Positions 44,151 to 54,536 are shown, numbered from the stretch's first letter. The stretch is DNA of 64,000 bases from Breviolum minutum Mf 1.05b.01 (GCA_000507305.1 DF241187.1:22502-86501); one strand, 5' to 3'. A program made the numbers and translations. The notes: a model not told the origin generated them from the sequence alone.

Positions 44151-44897
44151 NNNNNNNNNNNNNNNNNNNNNNNNNNNNNNNNNNNNNNNNNNNNNNNNNN
44201 NNNNNNNNNNNNNNNNNNNNNNNNNNNNNNNNNNNNNNNNNNNNNNNNNNNNNNNNNNNNNNNNNNNNNNNNNNNNNNNNNNNNNNNNNNNNNNNNNNNN
44301 NNNNNNNNNNNNNNNNNNNNNNNNNNNNNNNNNNNNNNNNNNNNNNNNNNNNNNNNNNNNNNNNNNNNNNNNNNNNNNNNNNNNNNNNNNNNNNNNNNNN
44401 NNNNNNNNNNNNNNNNNNNNNNNNNNNNNNNNNNNNNNNNNNNNNNNNNNNNNNNNNNNNNNNNNNNNNNNNNNNNNNNNNNNNNNNNNNNNNNNNNNNN
44501 NNNNNNNNNNNNNNNNNNNNNNNNNNNNNNNNNNNNNNNNNNNNNNNNNNNNNNNNNNNNNNNNNNNNNNNNNNNNNNNNNNNNNNNNNNNNNNNNNNNN
44601 NNNNNNNNNNNNNNNNNNNNNNNNNNNNNNNNNNNNNNNNNNNNNNNNNNNNNNNNNNNNNNNNNNNNNNNNNNNNNNNNNNNNNNNNNNNNNNNNNNNN
44701 NNNNNNNNNNNNNNNNNNNNNNNNNNNNNNNNNNNNNNNNNNNNNNNNNNNNNNNNNNNNNNNNNNNNNNNNNNNNNNNNNNNNNNNNNNNNNNNNNNNN
44801 NNNNNNNNNNNNNNNNNNNNNNNNNNNNNNNNNNNNNNNNNNNNNNNNNNNNNNNNNNNNNNNNNNNNNNNNNNNNNNNNNNNNNNNNNNNNNNNNN
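44151..44897. other. Assembly gap (N run, 747 bases)
   Basis: All N. Markers on either side (43824 and 45537) are 1713 bases apart, close to two units, so this gap length agrees with the array period. Confidence 0.95.
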
Positions 44898-45922
44898 GTC
44901 AGCCAGTGATGTGTGACAGGATGTCATGGGTGGAGTGGGTGAATCAATTTTTCTTTCTGTGCCAGCTCAGGCATATGGAGCCTGCTATGGCAAGACATGT
45001 TTCTCCACAGCCAGGGCCTTGTTTTTCTAGGAGCAAAGATGGAGGGCAGCAAAGTATTTCTCCCATTTCCCTTTGAACAACTTACATGGAAGCATGTTCT
45101 TTCATGGTTTTCTGTTTGTGTATGGAGTACAAGTGGTTGATTCGGGTTTAAGATAAAGTTGGCTATTGTCTGGGCGTTTCTATAATACATTTGTTTTTAT
45201 CTTAGTATTCTTTTAATCGGGGGCTCGCATGACACTTTGGGTGAGGCCAAGTCCTCAACCATTGAACGACTCGCCAGGAATGCTTCATGGCATCAAAGAT
45301 GGTTGAAAGTGGAGTGAAACGTTGTTCTGGTTGAAGATTTTTGGGAAAGACCTTCCTGCATTGCAAATTTTGTGGAAGCAGGCTACTGCTAGACTGGGTA
45401 TATACAATGATGATCTATAGTAGATTCGTTGGAAAAAGTTTGTGCTAGTGGCATAAGATTTGGAATGATTTGGATATCAAAGGGTGTTTGTTGATTAACG
45501 GTTGACAATTGATATGGGTTCAGTCAATGGTGTTGAGGTTGGCTAGCACTTCTGTCCAGCATCAATCGCCGCAGCTGTAGCCTAAGCAACCCTCCTTGCA
45601 CTGTTGTCATTTTGTAGCGGGACTGATTGCCATCTTTGCTCTAATCATAAGACCTTTTCCAGGCCAAGTCCATTGCCGGCTCTTCTGCCAGATGCACTGC
45701 AGCATCTTGGTTGCTATGTCTGATGGCAACGTCAGCCAGTGATGTGTGACAGGATGTCATGGGTGGAGTGGGTGAATCAACTTTTCTTTCTGTGCCAGCT
45801 CAGGCATATGGAGCCTGCTATGGCAAGACATGTTTCTCCACAGTCAGGGCCTTGTTTTTCTAGGAGCAAAGATGGAGGGCAGCAAAGACAGTGCTTGTCT
45901 TGTAATGATTAAACATTGACAG

Positions 45923-46113
45923 CCCAACTGATGGAGCAAGAAGGGCTGGCCAAGTTGTTGTGGAATCCCAGGGTTTCAATGATTTCCTTCGAGGTTTTGC
46001 ACCCCACAACGGCGAGGGACGATCGATTCACCAGGGACGCTTGGTGGTTGCTGATGGGAAATCTGGAATTGGACGCTGATGTTGACATGGTTTCGCAAAT
46101 CCCCAATTACTGA
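45923..46113 (+). CDS. Exon immediately after the array
   Basis: AACATTGACAG ends at 45922. The longest frame reads QLMEQEGLAKLLWNPRVSMI, SFEVLHPTTARDDRFTRDAW, WLLMGNLELDADVDMVSQIP then NY and TAA... the actual stop is TGA at 46111-46113. A second frame (ARRAGQVVVESQGFNDFLRG, then FAPHNGEGRSIHQGRLVVAD) is open to a TGA near 46070 and is also protein-like, so the frame is not certain. Starting within 20 bp of the array edge, it may be the next exon of the gene that contains the repeated modules. Confidence 0.6.
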
Positions 46114-46429
46114 CCACTAGAGGGGCTGCAGCCAGAATTGGAGGGAACATCTTGAAACCTGTTTTGAACTTCTTGGAGCTTAAGTTGAAACCCCTCTTTC
46201 CCAAGTTCTCAGATGAAAGGCCAGCCAGCTCGGGAAAGTGAGTTGGAAATTGGCTTTGGCACGCCTACGTTTCTAAAGGACATTTCATACTGAGTATGTC
46301 ACACTTCTACATGACTTCAAATGATGCGCCCAACTAGGATCAAGTGACATTTGGCATACATTTGGCGCAACATCACACAACATCGCCTCTGGCAAGCTAA
46401 GATAGAAACGGGTAAATATTTTTTTGCAG

Positions 46430-46452
46430 ATGCATTTCCCTTCAACAAGAGG
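46430..46452 (+). CDS. Possible micro-exon
   Basis: A strong polypyrimidine acceptor (AATATTTTTTTGCAG) ends at 46429. AFPFNKR is followed by GT at 46453. Only 23 bp; supported by splice signals alone. Confidence 0.3.
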
Positions 46453-46686
46453 GTTTAGAGCGGTCAAAATCCTGGACTTTTTTGGGATGACGGAAACATT
46501 TTACTTCACCGGTATGATATCAGCTGGCGGGATTTGGTTTGCAGCCCAAAGGTTTATTCAAGTACTATGTCAGAGTTGCATTTATTCTATCTCGCACCTC
46601 CCCACAATAGATACAAGTGTGCTAGGTATAAAAATATATACCAGTGATATAGATCCAGGCATGTGGTACCCCGAGGTTAGGACCAG

Positions 46687-46739
46687 GAGAGCCTGCTGCA
46701 AGTGCTCAGACATGGCCACGGCATCTTGGCAATGTTGAG
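46687..46739 (+). CDS. Candidate exon, amphipathic helix
   Basis: GGACCAG ends at 46686. ESLLQVLRHGHGILAMLR runs to a GT donor (GAG then gtggat at 46740). Clean splice sites and a helical composition; no family recognised. Confidence 0.6.
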
Positions 46740-47425
46740 GTGGATTTTGGTGATGAAAAATGGCTGTAGTGACTTGGGAACCAAGACCTCCAAATTGATG
46801 GGTTTCAATATATTTCGATATTTGACATGGTCCAAAATCTGTGGGTTTTACTGGCACCTTGAATTGGGAGCCAGTGGCAACCACGAATGGCTTCTGGCTT
46901 TAAACATCTTTAAACCTTGATGGTGAACGAATGGTCACGATACGCTGGGATGAAAGGTTCCCGCTGCTTTGTATGGGTTCGCACCCTGGAAGAGGAGATA
47001 CCCAATTTGAAAATGTTCGTTTTCACGTTTTGTCTTAGTACGTTATTAGTCAAACTTCAGAGCTGCAACATGGCCCTCGCATGATCCTCCAAATTGACCC
47101 TCGATGTTATTCACAGGGTACCTCAATATGCGCGCCAAGGTGGCTTCCCAGCCACATGAGTTTTTTTGGGCCAATGGTTTTTTTCAGAGGGTTCATCAGA
47201 AACTTAGTGGTTTCCAAGCGTCATGCAGGCCTCCCAACTGCTTAGGACGAACGCATTGAAGTTCACAGCACATGAATCCAGATGGTTTTTCATATCGCAA
47301 ATTGTTTAACACCATCCAAGCATGGGGTTCTGTAGAACTGGCCCGGCATGAATACAAAACATGTTACAACCTTTCTTGATACTATTACTTATACTTAGTT
47401 TCATCTTTTTTTTGTTTCTCCCTTC
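46740..47425. other. Probable intron
   Basis: Mostly AT-rich. Weak blocks at 46977-47010 (VRTLEEEIPNLK) and 47118-47150 (YLNMRAKVASQ after CACAGG) may be short exons, but the evidence is slight. Confidence 0.35.
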
Positions 47426-47515
47426 ATGCCCCGGCGCATCGAGGCCTATCTTGAGGCTCCCCGGCGCACGTCCATCTCCAGTGGATTCGCCACTGCCTCC
47501 TGTTTTGAAACCTGA
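47426..47515 (+). CDS. Candidate exon, frame ambiguous
   Basis: GC-rich island. The frame from ATG 47426 reads MPRRIEAYLEAPRRTSISSG then FATASCFET and TGA at 47513. The alternative frame reads CPGASRPILRLPGARPSPVD then SPLPPVLKPEQSA and stop. Acceptors inside (CATCGAG, CATCTCCAG) are possible. Coding is likely; the frame is not settled. Confidence 0.5.
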   Translation: MPRRIEAYLEAPRRTSISSGFATASCFET

Positions 47516-48002
47516 GCAGTCCGCATGAAGCGAAGACTAGGGCGATTACACCAACGAGCTGAGATATCAAGATATATCAACGGGGGACTATGGGGAACTG
47601 AGAATCATGCATGTCCCTACAACATGAGCTAGTTCGAACCTCATAGGTCGATCACTACACATGTAGTCAGCATAGTCATGTGTAGTCAATATAACTCATG
47701 AGTTTCACAATTATCCACTTGCAAGAAATGACGAGTTGACCGATGTAAAGAGACGCTTCATCGTATCTTAGCGAGTCGCACACAACGCTTTGACAACTGA
47801 ATTTACTACCAGAGAACTCAGCTGAACCCCTGAAAGATGTAAATGGGCCTCAACTGGAGATAAGCTGAGAGTCACCCATAGACAGAGGATCTCCGTCTTG
47901 TATGTTTTGTACATGTATATTCACCATCTAGCTTGTAGGTACATGTAGGTTGTCTTTACCAGGGAACCATCCCCCGGAGCCCTTTAAGGTTCACCCCTCC
48001 AG

Positions 48003-48142
48003 CTGCGAAAGTGATGCCATCCTCGTCGGGCGCTCACGGGAGGTGGCTTGAAGTGCATGAAGTGCATGGCATAGATGTCGGCAACTGGTACCAACAGCCT
48101 TGGGCAGTAAAGGATTCAGGAATGGCATTTGGAAATGAATAG
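48003..48142 (+). CDS. Candidate exon
   Basis: CCCTCCAG ends at 48002. One frame stays open to TAG at 48140: AKVMPSSSGAHGRWLEVHEV then HGIDVGNWYQQPWAVKD. A shorter frame gives CESDAILVGRSREVA. GC-rich start, AT-richer end, so the donor is probably before 48110. Confidence 0.45.
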
Positions 48143-48506
48143 AATCAAATGATCAAAGTTGCATGTTTGGAGAAACTTGTTGCTGATGGTTTCTCTATGT
48201 CACTTTTTCCGCAGCCTCCTCCTTGGCTGATTTTTTTGAGGCCGATGGAGATCCAACCTTACCTGTCACCTGGCCTTTTTGGATTTTTTCCAGTGGCGCG
48301 AAGAGTAGAGGGTGAGCCGAGGATACTAACCCAAGGCCTACCTTGTTTTCAACTACTGTAACGTTATCGAGATGGATAAGAACTAGTCAAAAACCCGGCC
48401 AAAACCAAGGTTTGTTGATCATCAAGTCCAATCAGATTCTTCCTGTGGAATCGTTCAACGATTACCCAAAGAGATTGACGGTAAAGGATGAAACCCCCAT
48501 CCTTAG

Positions 48507-48664
48507 TCGCAAGTCTTTGAGGTTGGAAATGATGGAGATGCAGCAGCGGCAATTGCAACTCCTACAATCCCTCGCGGAGGCGGACCGAACTCTAGGATGG
48601 TGATGTCAGATCGCGTTTTGCGGGAAAAGCAGATGTGGGGAGACCGTCCAACAACAGCAAAACC

Positions 48665-48732
<68 letters not shown>

Positions 48733-48797
48733 CGACAACGACAACGACAGCAGCAACAACAACAACAACAACAACACAAACAAAAGCTTCCGAGTGA
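48507..48797 (+). CDS. Terminal exon with poly-threonine tail
   Basis: Acceptor ATCCTTAG ends at 48506. One frame is open for 96 codons to TGA at 48795-48797. It reads SQVFEVGNDGDAAAAIATPT, IPRGGGPNSRMVMSDRVLRE and KQMWGDRPTTAKP, then about 40 threonines with an Ala-Ala interruption, and ends QTKASE. Interruptions of the ACA run are ACG (synonymous for Thr), whereas in the poly-Gln frame they would be Arg; this favours the Thr frame. A competing coiled-coil frame in the first half (SLRLEMMEMQQRQLQLLQSL, AEADRTLGW stop) is also striking. The gene is unrecognised; the Thr tail may be a glycosylation- or phosphorylation-rich spacer. Confidence 0.65.
48649..48779. repeat. (CAA/ACA)n trinucleotide repeat
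   Basis: About 130 bases of near-perfect AAC repeat with CGA, CAG and CAC variants towards the right. Lies inside the 48507 exon. Confidence 0.9.
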
Positions 48798-49278
48798 AGG
48801 CACTTTGACATGTATGGGAAGCTTTAGATTAGCCCAAGCATGTCCAAGTTGAAAGTGGGAATCAGCTCCTATGAGGGCTTGTCGTGTCACGAACAACAAG
48901 TAAGGGAATTGAAAGATATACTGCATAGTTCAAAAATGTTCAATAGGTGAGAAAAGGTAACTGTGGTAACTCATGGTTACATTGCAGGTTTGAAAACAAT
49001 GAACAGAGGCGTCAGTTTGGAACAGCATCCCACTGATCCCCTTGTGGGTGAGGGGAGGTACAACTGGATCAATATGTTTGGGACCTGTCGATACCTGTCG
49101 CACGTGTTTAACAGCCTTTGACACATCCGATTGCAGGTCTAATAGGCTGTTTGTATATTAATACAGGGACATGTCCACACATTTGCGTAGCACAGATAAA
49201 CCAAGAGATATTCCACTACAGGGGAGGGGCAACTGGAGCATTGTGGGCTGGACACCACATGTAGCCGTAGCCTTCCAG

Positions 49279-49330
49279 CGATGTGCTCATCAGGGTGCCG
49301 GTGGTGGAGCAGCTGCTGCTGCGTTCTTTG
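49279..49330 (+). CDS. Candidate exon
   Basis: GCCTTCCAG ends at 49278. DVLIRVPVVEQLLLRSL runs to a GT donor (TTG then gttgca at 49331). The overlapping Ala/Gly-rich frame (CAHQGAGGGAAAAAFFG) is also open, but less likely. Confidence 0.55.
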
Positions 49331-49881
49331 GTTGCAATGAGAAAAACCACGTCAAGCAAGACTTAGTTGAATTCAGGTTGGTTTTTTCGTACCATTCCCA
49401 GCCTCATGATGCCATGACTTGTATGAGTGCCGACTTGATGTGGAAATAAGAGGAAGCTACTGATCAAGAATAAAGGGGCACTTCGCTCAACATTCTGCAC
49501 ACCTGTTTTGCATGGAGAGCGGACGAAGCATTGGGCCGCACACATGTTTTCCTTGCCGTTCTGGAGGTGTTCAGCTCATCCCGTTTCCGTGATGATGCTC
49601 GATACCCTCCAGTGCCCTAACATAGCTGGCACAAAAATGGTTATGAATTTCTTATTCGAAAAGTGAGGGTTGATAAAACAAAGTCCCCCTCAAAGTGGCA
49701 TTGAGTCCAGCTTGGTGAATTGTTGTGAACCAAATCTTTGTTGCCCAAAGTTCTCGTATTCGTGCACTTTTTCGGGACCACTCAAGTCCATACTATTCCC
49801 TGATTTTTTTCCCGTTTTTTCTGCCCCCAACATAGGTTCAAGTAATTGTAGATCGTAGATCAACAGGCTCCTTCCAACAAG

Positions 49882-49947
49882 AACTGATCAGCTTCGACTG
49901 CGCCAAGGTTGCCGATGCTTGGTGCCGCCGCCACAGAGCCACTGGAG
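49882..49947 (+). CDS. Candidate exon
   Basis: TTCCAACAAG ends at 49881. LISFDCAKVADAWCRRHRAT then G, with a GT donor at 49948 (GAG then gtttgt). GC-rich, helical. Start of the coiled-coil-type exon series. Confidence 0.55.
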
Positions 49948-50608
49948 GTTTGTCAAGAGTGGTGTTGGCCGGGGGTGGAAATATTGGGAGAGAGGCGCCG
50001 CTGTAACGGTGATTGTTGGGGTTGGTTCATGTCCTTTTGGTGGGTGTTGGCAACTGATTTCTGGTTTTGACTCGTTGTGTTTTTGGTGGGCTTCAAATAA
50101 CTGAAGGGATGAGTGTTTTACTGCTATGTTACCACAACTAGTGACTGACCCACCAAAATCCCTCCGCGAGTTCAGCACTAGGACCAATAGTCAATAGTTG
50201 CTGTGTTGGAAAGCCAATCCATGTTGAGGGTCCAAGCCCGTCCTTAATCTGCACGTGCCCATGGTTGCTCTTGGAACTGGGATTCACCTGTGTATGGATT
50301 AGTTTACAATGATGCACAGGGTTGTTGCGTGTTGTTTTGAAAGTGCTTGTGTGTGTGGCAGCCTTCAAACATCGTTGGCCTGTGTGTAGTTTCGTTTGTT
50401 GTCAATTTACATTCGTATATATCGGTGTCATTCCGGTATCTTGAAACATGCCCGCTTTTTTCAAATCGCATTGTTTGAGACGATGATCCTTCCACTTGTC
50501 AATGTTTTTTCACGTAGGTTGCAGCAAGGTTCATCGATTATCCATCTACTTTCTCCATGTTAGCCCCTTCTCTGGGTCCGACTAACGAAAACCTTCCTTT
50601 CACCACAG

Positions 50609-50674
50609 GAGCAGATCAAGTGTTTAAGAGACGCTGTGTTGCAACAATCGCAGATGCTCCATCATTTGTTGCAG
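50609..50674 (+). CDS. Candidate coiled-coil exon
   Basis: TTTCACCACAG ends at 50608. EQIKCLRDAVLQQSQMLHHL then LQ, immediately before TAG. It may end slightly earlier at a GC donor (TTGTT then GCAGTA). Heptad-like leucines suggest a coiled coil. The overlapping frame ADQVFKRRCVATIADAPSFV is an alternative. Confidence 0.55.
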
Positions 50675-50695
50675 TAGGGGAGCCAACTTTCCAAG

Positions 50696-50739
50696 GAGAT
50701 CGATGGAACAGACGCAAGAATGTGGAGAGAAACGGACGG
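50696..50739 (+). CDS. Possible exon
   Basis: TTTCCAAG ends at 50695. EIDGTDARMWRETDG then gtttga. Short and only 21 bp after the previous block, so the two may be mutually exclusive readings. Confidence 0.3.
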
Positions 50740-51459
50740 GGTTTGAAGGAGATATGGAGATTCGGCTTCTTTCTTCAATGAGTTTTTGTTGAATCGAGAT
50801 GTTTTCGCTGATTTTTTGTCACTCAGGCGTCCGGAGGTGCACTTGGTGGGTAGGTAAAAATCACCGGTGAAGATATCGAAAAAAATGCGGAGAATGCAGG
50901 TTGGTGAATGATGATTTTAATACTAGTAGCTGTTTTTCAATGTACCCTTCTGTTTGTTTTCTCTTTTTTGCTCATGGAGGTTCAAATTTTCCATGTTCGC
51001 TGCCCGAGACGTGCGATTTTTATTAGTACACAACCTGTTTGAACCTAACAGCTACATAGCCTCGCCTGTGTCAAGCGGGAATGAGGTCCACGTACAGTTC
51101 CGACATATAAAACAATGAAATTGAAAAGTGGCATCTCCTTTTTTCATCCCCTAGGATGCCAGTGAAAAGTGAAGCAGGTTACTAGGGATTTCGCACCAAA
51201 CAAAAAGTGGTAGCGCTATTCTTCACCGTTGCTGGGAATGGAAGGTTTCCAGATGATATTCAGTACCTTGCTTGAGTAACACGTCTCTCCTCCCAGGCGA
51301 GCTCGTAACCCCACCCCAATCTTTTATCTAAATCATTTAAATTGTAGGCAAGAAAGAACCTGTTTTGCTTCAGGGAACTCATGTTTGGCGAAATAAAATG
51401 GACCATGAGTGGTTCGTATCAACCCTCGTGGTCGTTCCGCCAAAAAAAAACACGGGCAG
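50740..51459. other. Probable intron
   Basis: AT-rich. No exon seen. Confidence 0.4.
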
Positions 51460-51541
51460 GTGGAAGGCCCATCGGTACCGCCGGCGAGCGGCAGCGGTCC
51501 GGCACGCGAGTCTGCCGTACCGTTCCTTGACAGATGCATGG
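51460..51541 (+). CDS. Candidate exon, low-complexity then Cys-rich
   Basis: CACGGGCAG ends at 51459. VEGPSVPPASGSGPARESAV then PFLDRCM. The frame continues GCKGKQCQERFLQ, so the exon may be longer. A GT donor follows CATGG. High GC. The other + frame (RYRRRAAAVRHASLPYRSL) and an antisense frame are open as well. Confidence 0.55.
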
Positions 51542-52082
51542 GTTGCAAGGGGAAGCAATGTCAGGAACGGTTTCTTCAATGCATTTTTGAAGCCAACTCA
51601 AAGTTTCAAAACAATATCATATCTACAGGCCTGGTTGTAGTTTACCCTGATTTGTTTTGAGATGAACCAATTTGAGGGCAAAAAGTCTGCAAATTGGAGG
51701 GCTCAAGGGACCTGCATGATTGGTCCAATCCCAGGGAGTAGACATAATCCTTGACAGGCATGGTGCCAGGAAAGTTGTTTGAAATACCACGTGCTACTAC
51801 CAGTTGGTTTATAAGTGGATCATATGGAATCTAGTGATACACCAGTGGAGAGGTAGATGATTTGGCAGATGATTTTGCACTGTTGATGGAGATTCGGGTT
51901 GAAATTTCTGTAGACTGGTACTGCTCATATGTTTGATCTCAGTACCTTGTCCTTCCAAAAAAAAACGAGCTGAAGCAGCCAAGCACTTTCCAACCTCTAC
52001 AAAATTTGAGAGTTCCAATCCGCAACGTGGACCTTGTGTTTCACCAAAAAAAGATCGCTGCTGAGGGTGGTACACCAACTAG

Positions 52083-52161
52083 GACACTTGCAGCACATCG
52101 AGGAACGTTTGCAGGGCTTTAAGGTCGGGCCTGACCGTAGTGCATTCGATTTGGGTGACAG
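52083..52161 (+). CDS. Exon followed by a 70 bp canonical intron
   Basis: CAACTAG ends at 52082. HLQHIEERLQGFKVGPDRSA then FDLGD plus AG, followed by the consensus donor GTGAGT at 52162. Joins in frame to 52232. One of the best-supported introns in the window. Confidence 0.7.
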
Positions 52162-52231
52162 GTGAGTTGGGCTGGGTGTTGCAACAATTACTATCAAGCT
52201 TTGGGGTTATGAACATGTGTTTTCTTTGCAG

Positions 52232-52289
52232 CGATTTTGAGTTACCGCCCAATTCCGATTCACAACTTAGGCGAAGTTGGGATACTGCA
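52232..52289 (+). CDS. Exon following the 70 bp intron
   Basis: TTTTCTTTGCAG ends at 52231. With the AG of the previous exon the frame reads SDFELPPNSDSQLRRSWDTA, then GT (gtgttg at 52290). The phase fits exactly. Confidence 0.7.
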
Positions 52290-52721
52290 GTGTTGTTGGT
52301 TTTCAATTTGAACAGCTTCAGGTTTTGGGAAGTCTGATTCTGCCAATTTGGCTCGATAAAATTGTGCAGAGATTTCACTACTTTCACGAGTCATCTAGGC
52401 TTGTAGTCTTTAGCCTTATAGCGAGGTTACCCGAACCGAAAACGGGGTTTAGTAAGTCCAAGGAAATATTCCTAAATGCCATGAATTGAGGTCGGTCCGA
52501 TGTGTCCTTTGCATTCCTTTACTCAATTGCCCATTTTTTGTGAACCGCTCCAGCACGATTCATGGGGATAAACTAGCATAATATCCATGATGGTTTTTTT
52601 TCTATGTCACCTTGACTTAGGATGGAATCATCCCCAACTTTGCTATAAGCAAATGCCATATTTTATTTTCGCACCCAACTTTCCAATGAAGATTCGGCCA
52701 CTGCACCAGCTTCACCCCCAG

Positions 52722-52759
52722 GCTGCTGGTGCCAAAGATGCACATCAGGCATGCTGCAA
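52722..52759 (+). CDS. Possible short exon
   Basis: TTCACCCCCAG ends at 52721, and GT (gtgaaa) follows at 52760. Frames are AAGAKDAHQACC or LLVPKMHIRHAA. Good splice signals, undecided frame. Confidence 0.45.
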
Positions 52760-53173
52760 GTGAAAAGGTTGATGGGTTGGTTTTTGCTGGTTCAAGACTT
52801 TGGAGTTTTTTCTTTTTTCATGAAACAGAATTTGCCTGTGAAAAGCCAAGAGGTTTGAAGAACGAGTATCTTTTTAAGGGGATTTAAGGTGGAAACCTGC
52901 ATGTAAATTGATTGAAACTGATAGTCCAGATTTCAAGGACATGCAGAATTTCATGTGTTTGTTTACCCCACTGGAGTTGATTGTAACTGCTTGTTAATTT
53001 GTTGCATGCCAAAATGAGGATATACAATTCCGGCTTGGTGAATTATTACATTTGTTTGTTCTGCAGTTTGCAGTTGCAAAGGATGTGTTCAAAACATCCA
53101 TGTGCAATTTCCGGAGTCCAAACCATTTTTTCGGGTTGTTTTTTTTTGTGAGACTTGAATCCAACCACTGCAG

Positions 53174-53277
53174 GTTTACCATGAGCTGCTTCAGCTACAA
53201 GATTTGCAACGGCAACTGCAGCAGATGGACAACACGGCGGCGCAGGCATGGAGCTTTCGGGGGATGACAACGGAAAG
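53174..53277 (+). CDS. Coiled-coil exon
   Basis: CCACTGCAG ends at 53173. VYHELLQLQDLQRQLQQMDN then TAAQAWSFRGMTTE plus AG, with a GT donor (gtggcc) at 53278. Regular Leu/Gln spacing predicts a coiled coil. Strong codon composition and clean splice sites. Joins in frame to 53466. Confidence 0.75.
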
Positions 53278-53465
53278 GTGGCCTCACTCAACAAAAGGCC
53301 ATGATGAAAGATGGTACAAGTATTTCAGTAAGGGGTCTAGGGTTAGTGATGTTTGATGGTTATATATAGAAGTGATATATACTGTATATATATATATATA
53401 GAGGTGATTCTAGTTGACCCAGATGGATGGTAAAGGTTTAGTAAGAAGACTTTCATCATTAGCAG

Positions 53466-53497
53466 ATTTGCAGCACTTCCAGTGCCAAGGTTCACAG
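53466..53497 (+). CDS. Short exon following the coiled-coil exon
   Basis: CATTAGCAG ends at 53465. With the preceding AG it reads RFAALPVPRFTG, and GT follows at 53498; a second GT ten bases later (gtgaat) would add LV. The frame in the other phase (DLQHFQCQGSQ) is also open. Confidence 0.55.
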
Positions 53498-53974
53498 GTC
53501 TGGTCGGTGAATAGCAATGGTTCACTTCCCTGTGTTTCTGTAGATGGATTGGGAAAAGGTCACACCAAGGATTATCAGGTTTTATATGACAAAGGTGTGT
53601 GAAACCCACTGTGCCCTGTCTTCTCCTGAACTATGAACCCTTCATTTTGGTTTAGGGGTAGTTCTGATGGGTGCCCTGTTTGGAGGACTATGAGTAGACC
53701 CATTGCGGGCGGTGTTTTCAACAACTGCTTCCCCATGGGCCCCAAAGAAATAACCATCAAGATAGAAAAACCTGGGTGAATTCTAGTGACACGGCGACCA
53801 CAAGATAATTGAGTATTTAAACGAACTGCTCCGAAAATTGCAAGAAAAATTCCAGTTGCTGAATCATACAGTATGAACCTATTGTTTGCTAATATTTCAG
53901 ATGGTAAAATATCTTTCGAAGCGTATCGTGTCCCTTCACACGAAGTCTTCCCCATCCATCCCTATCGATGCCAG

Positions 53975-54014
53975 GTTGGAAGTCAATCCTCCATCCATCG
54001 AACGGTTCGAGGTG
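53975..54014 (+). CDS. Candidate exon
   Basis: TCGATGCCAG ends at 53974. LEVNPPSIERFEV, then a GTGAGC donor at 54015. The frame continues VSQLS to TAG if unspliced. Protein-like. Confidence 0.55.
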
Positions 54015-54437
54015 GTGAGCCAGTTGAGTTAGTGGAAATTTGTAGGACTTGAAAGGTTGGAAAAAGGATTTTTATCCACACTTTCTAGGAAATGTTGAAT
54101 TAGTGCTTCAGGTTGGGCGTTTACACAACTTACAAGTCGAAGTTTACTTCTAAGTAGATTCGGGGTATCTGTTCAGTAAGGGATTTGGTATGCCTTTACG
54201 ACTAACCTTAAAGAAAGCCATAAAACTATTGGCTGAAACTCTACAAAACATGGGTTTTGGGAGGATTAGCCCGCGGATGGTTCCTGCCAAAAATGGGGGA
54301 AGGTATATTTGAAGAGCCCGGAATATCTCAAATCTTCAGCCGAATCACTGGGTAGATAAAACAGAAAAAACAATCACCCATCAAATTCTGCCTTCACGCA
54401 GGCAGGCGTACATGCCCACAACATCAACAACAATAAC

Positions 54438-54536
54438 TGGGTGGTGGTTTTGAATATGTTGTATTTTCACCCCTACCTGGGGAAAGCTTCCCATTTTGAC
54501 TGATATTTTTCCAGATGGGTTGAAACCACCAACTAG
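54438..54536. repeat. Inverted-repeat element family B
   Basis: GGGTGGTGGTTTTGAATATG at the left; GGGTTGAAACCACCAACTAG at the right; core TTTTCACCCCTACCTGGGGA. Confidence 0.85.

Larger units (their letters stand above)
32124..45905 (+). repeat. Tandem array of ~850 bp units carrying two exon-like blocks
   Basis: The marker GGTTGGCTAG (one copy reads GGTCGGCTAG) recurs at about 32141, 33018, 34351, 35187, 36038, 36951, 37803, 38666, 39514, 40376, 41214, 42083, 42957, 43824 and 45537, with further copies hidden by the two gaps. Spacing is 836-913 bp, and units are highly similar by eye. Each unit contains block A (RLASTAVQHQSPQLQPK), block B after TGCCAG (LRHMEPAMARHVSPQSGPC) and a third conserved open block (GEAESSTIERLARNASWHQR). 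The last unit is partial and similarity ends near 45905. I infer an internal exon-module expansion within one gene; a plain satellite is the alternative. Confidence 0.9.

Noticed and set aside
44033-45076. 347-codon ORF across the second N run
   Set aside because: An artefact of unspecified bases; the gap conceals about one array unit whose frame is unknown.
32124-45905. CRISPR-like interpretation of the repeats
   Set aside because: Units are ~850 bp, directly repeated without spacers, in a eukaryotic context.
48503-48926. Antisense poly-Val, poly-Leu and poly-Cys ORFs
   Set aside because: Translations of the reverse of the AAC microsatellite.
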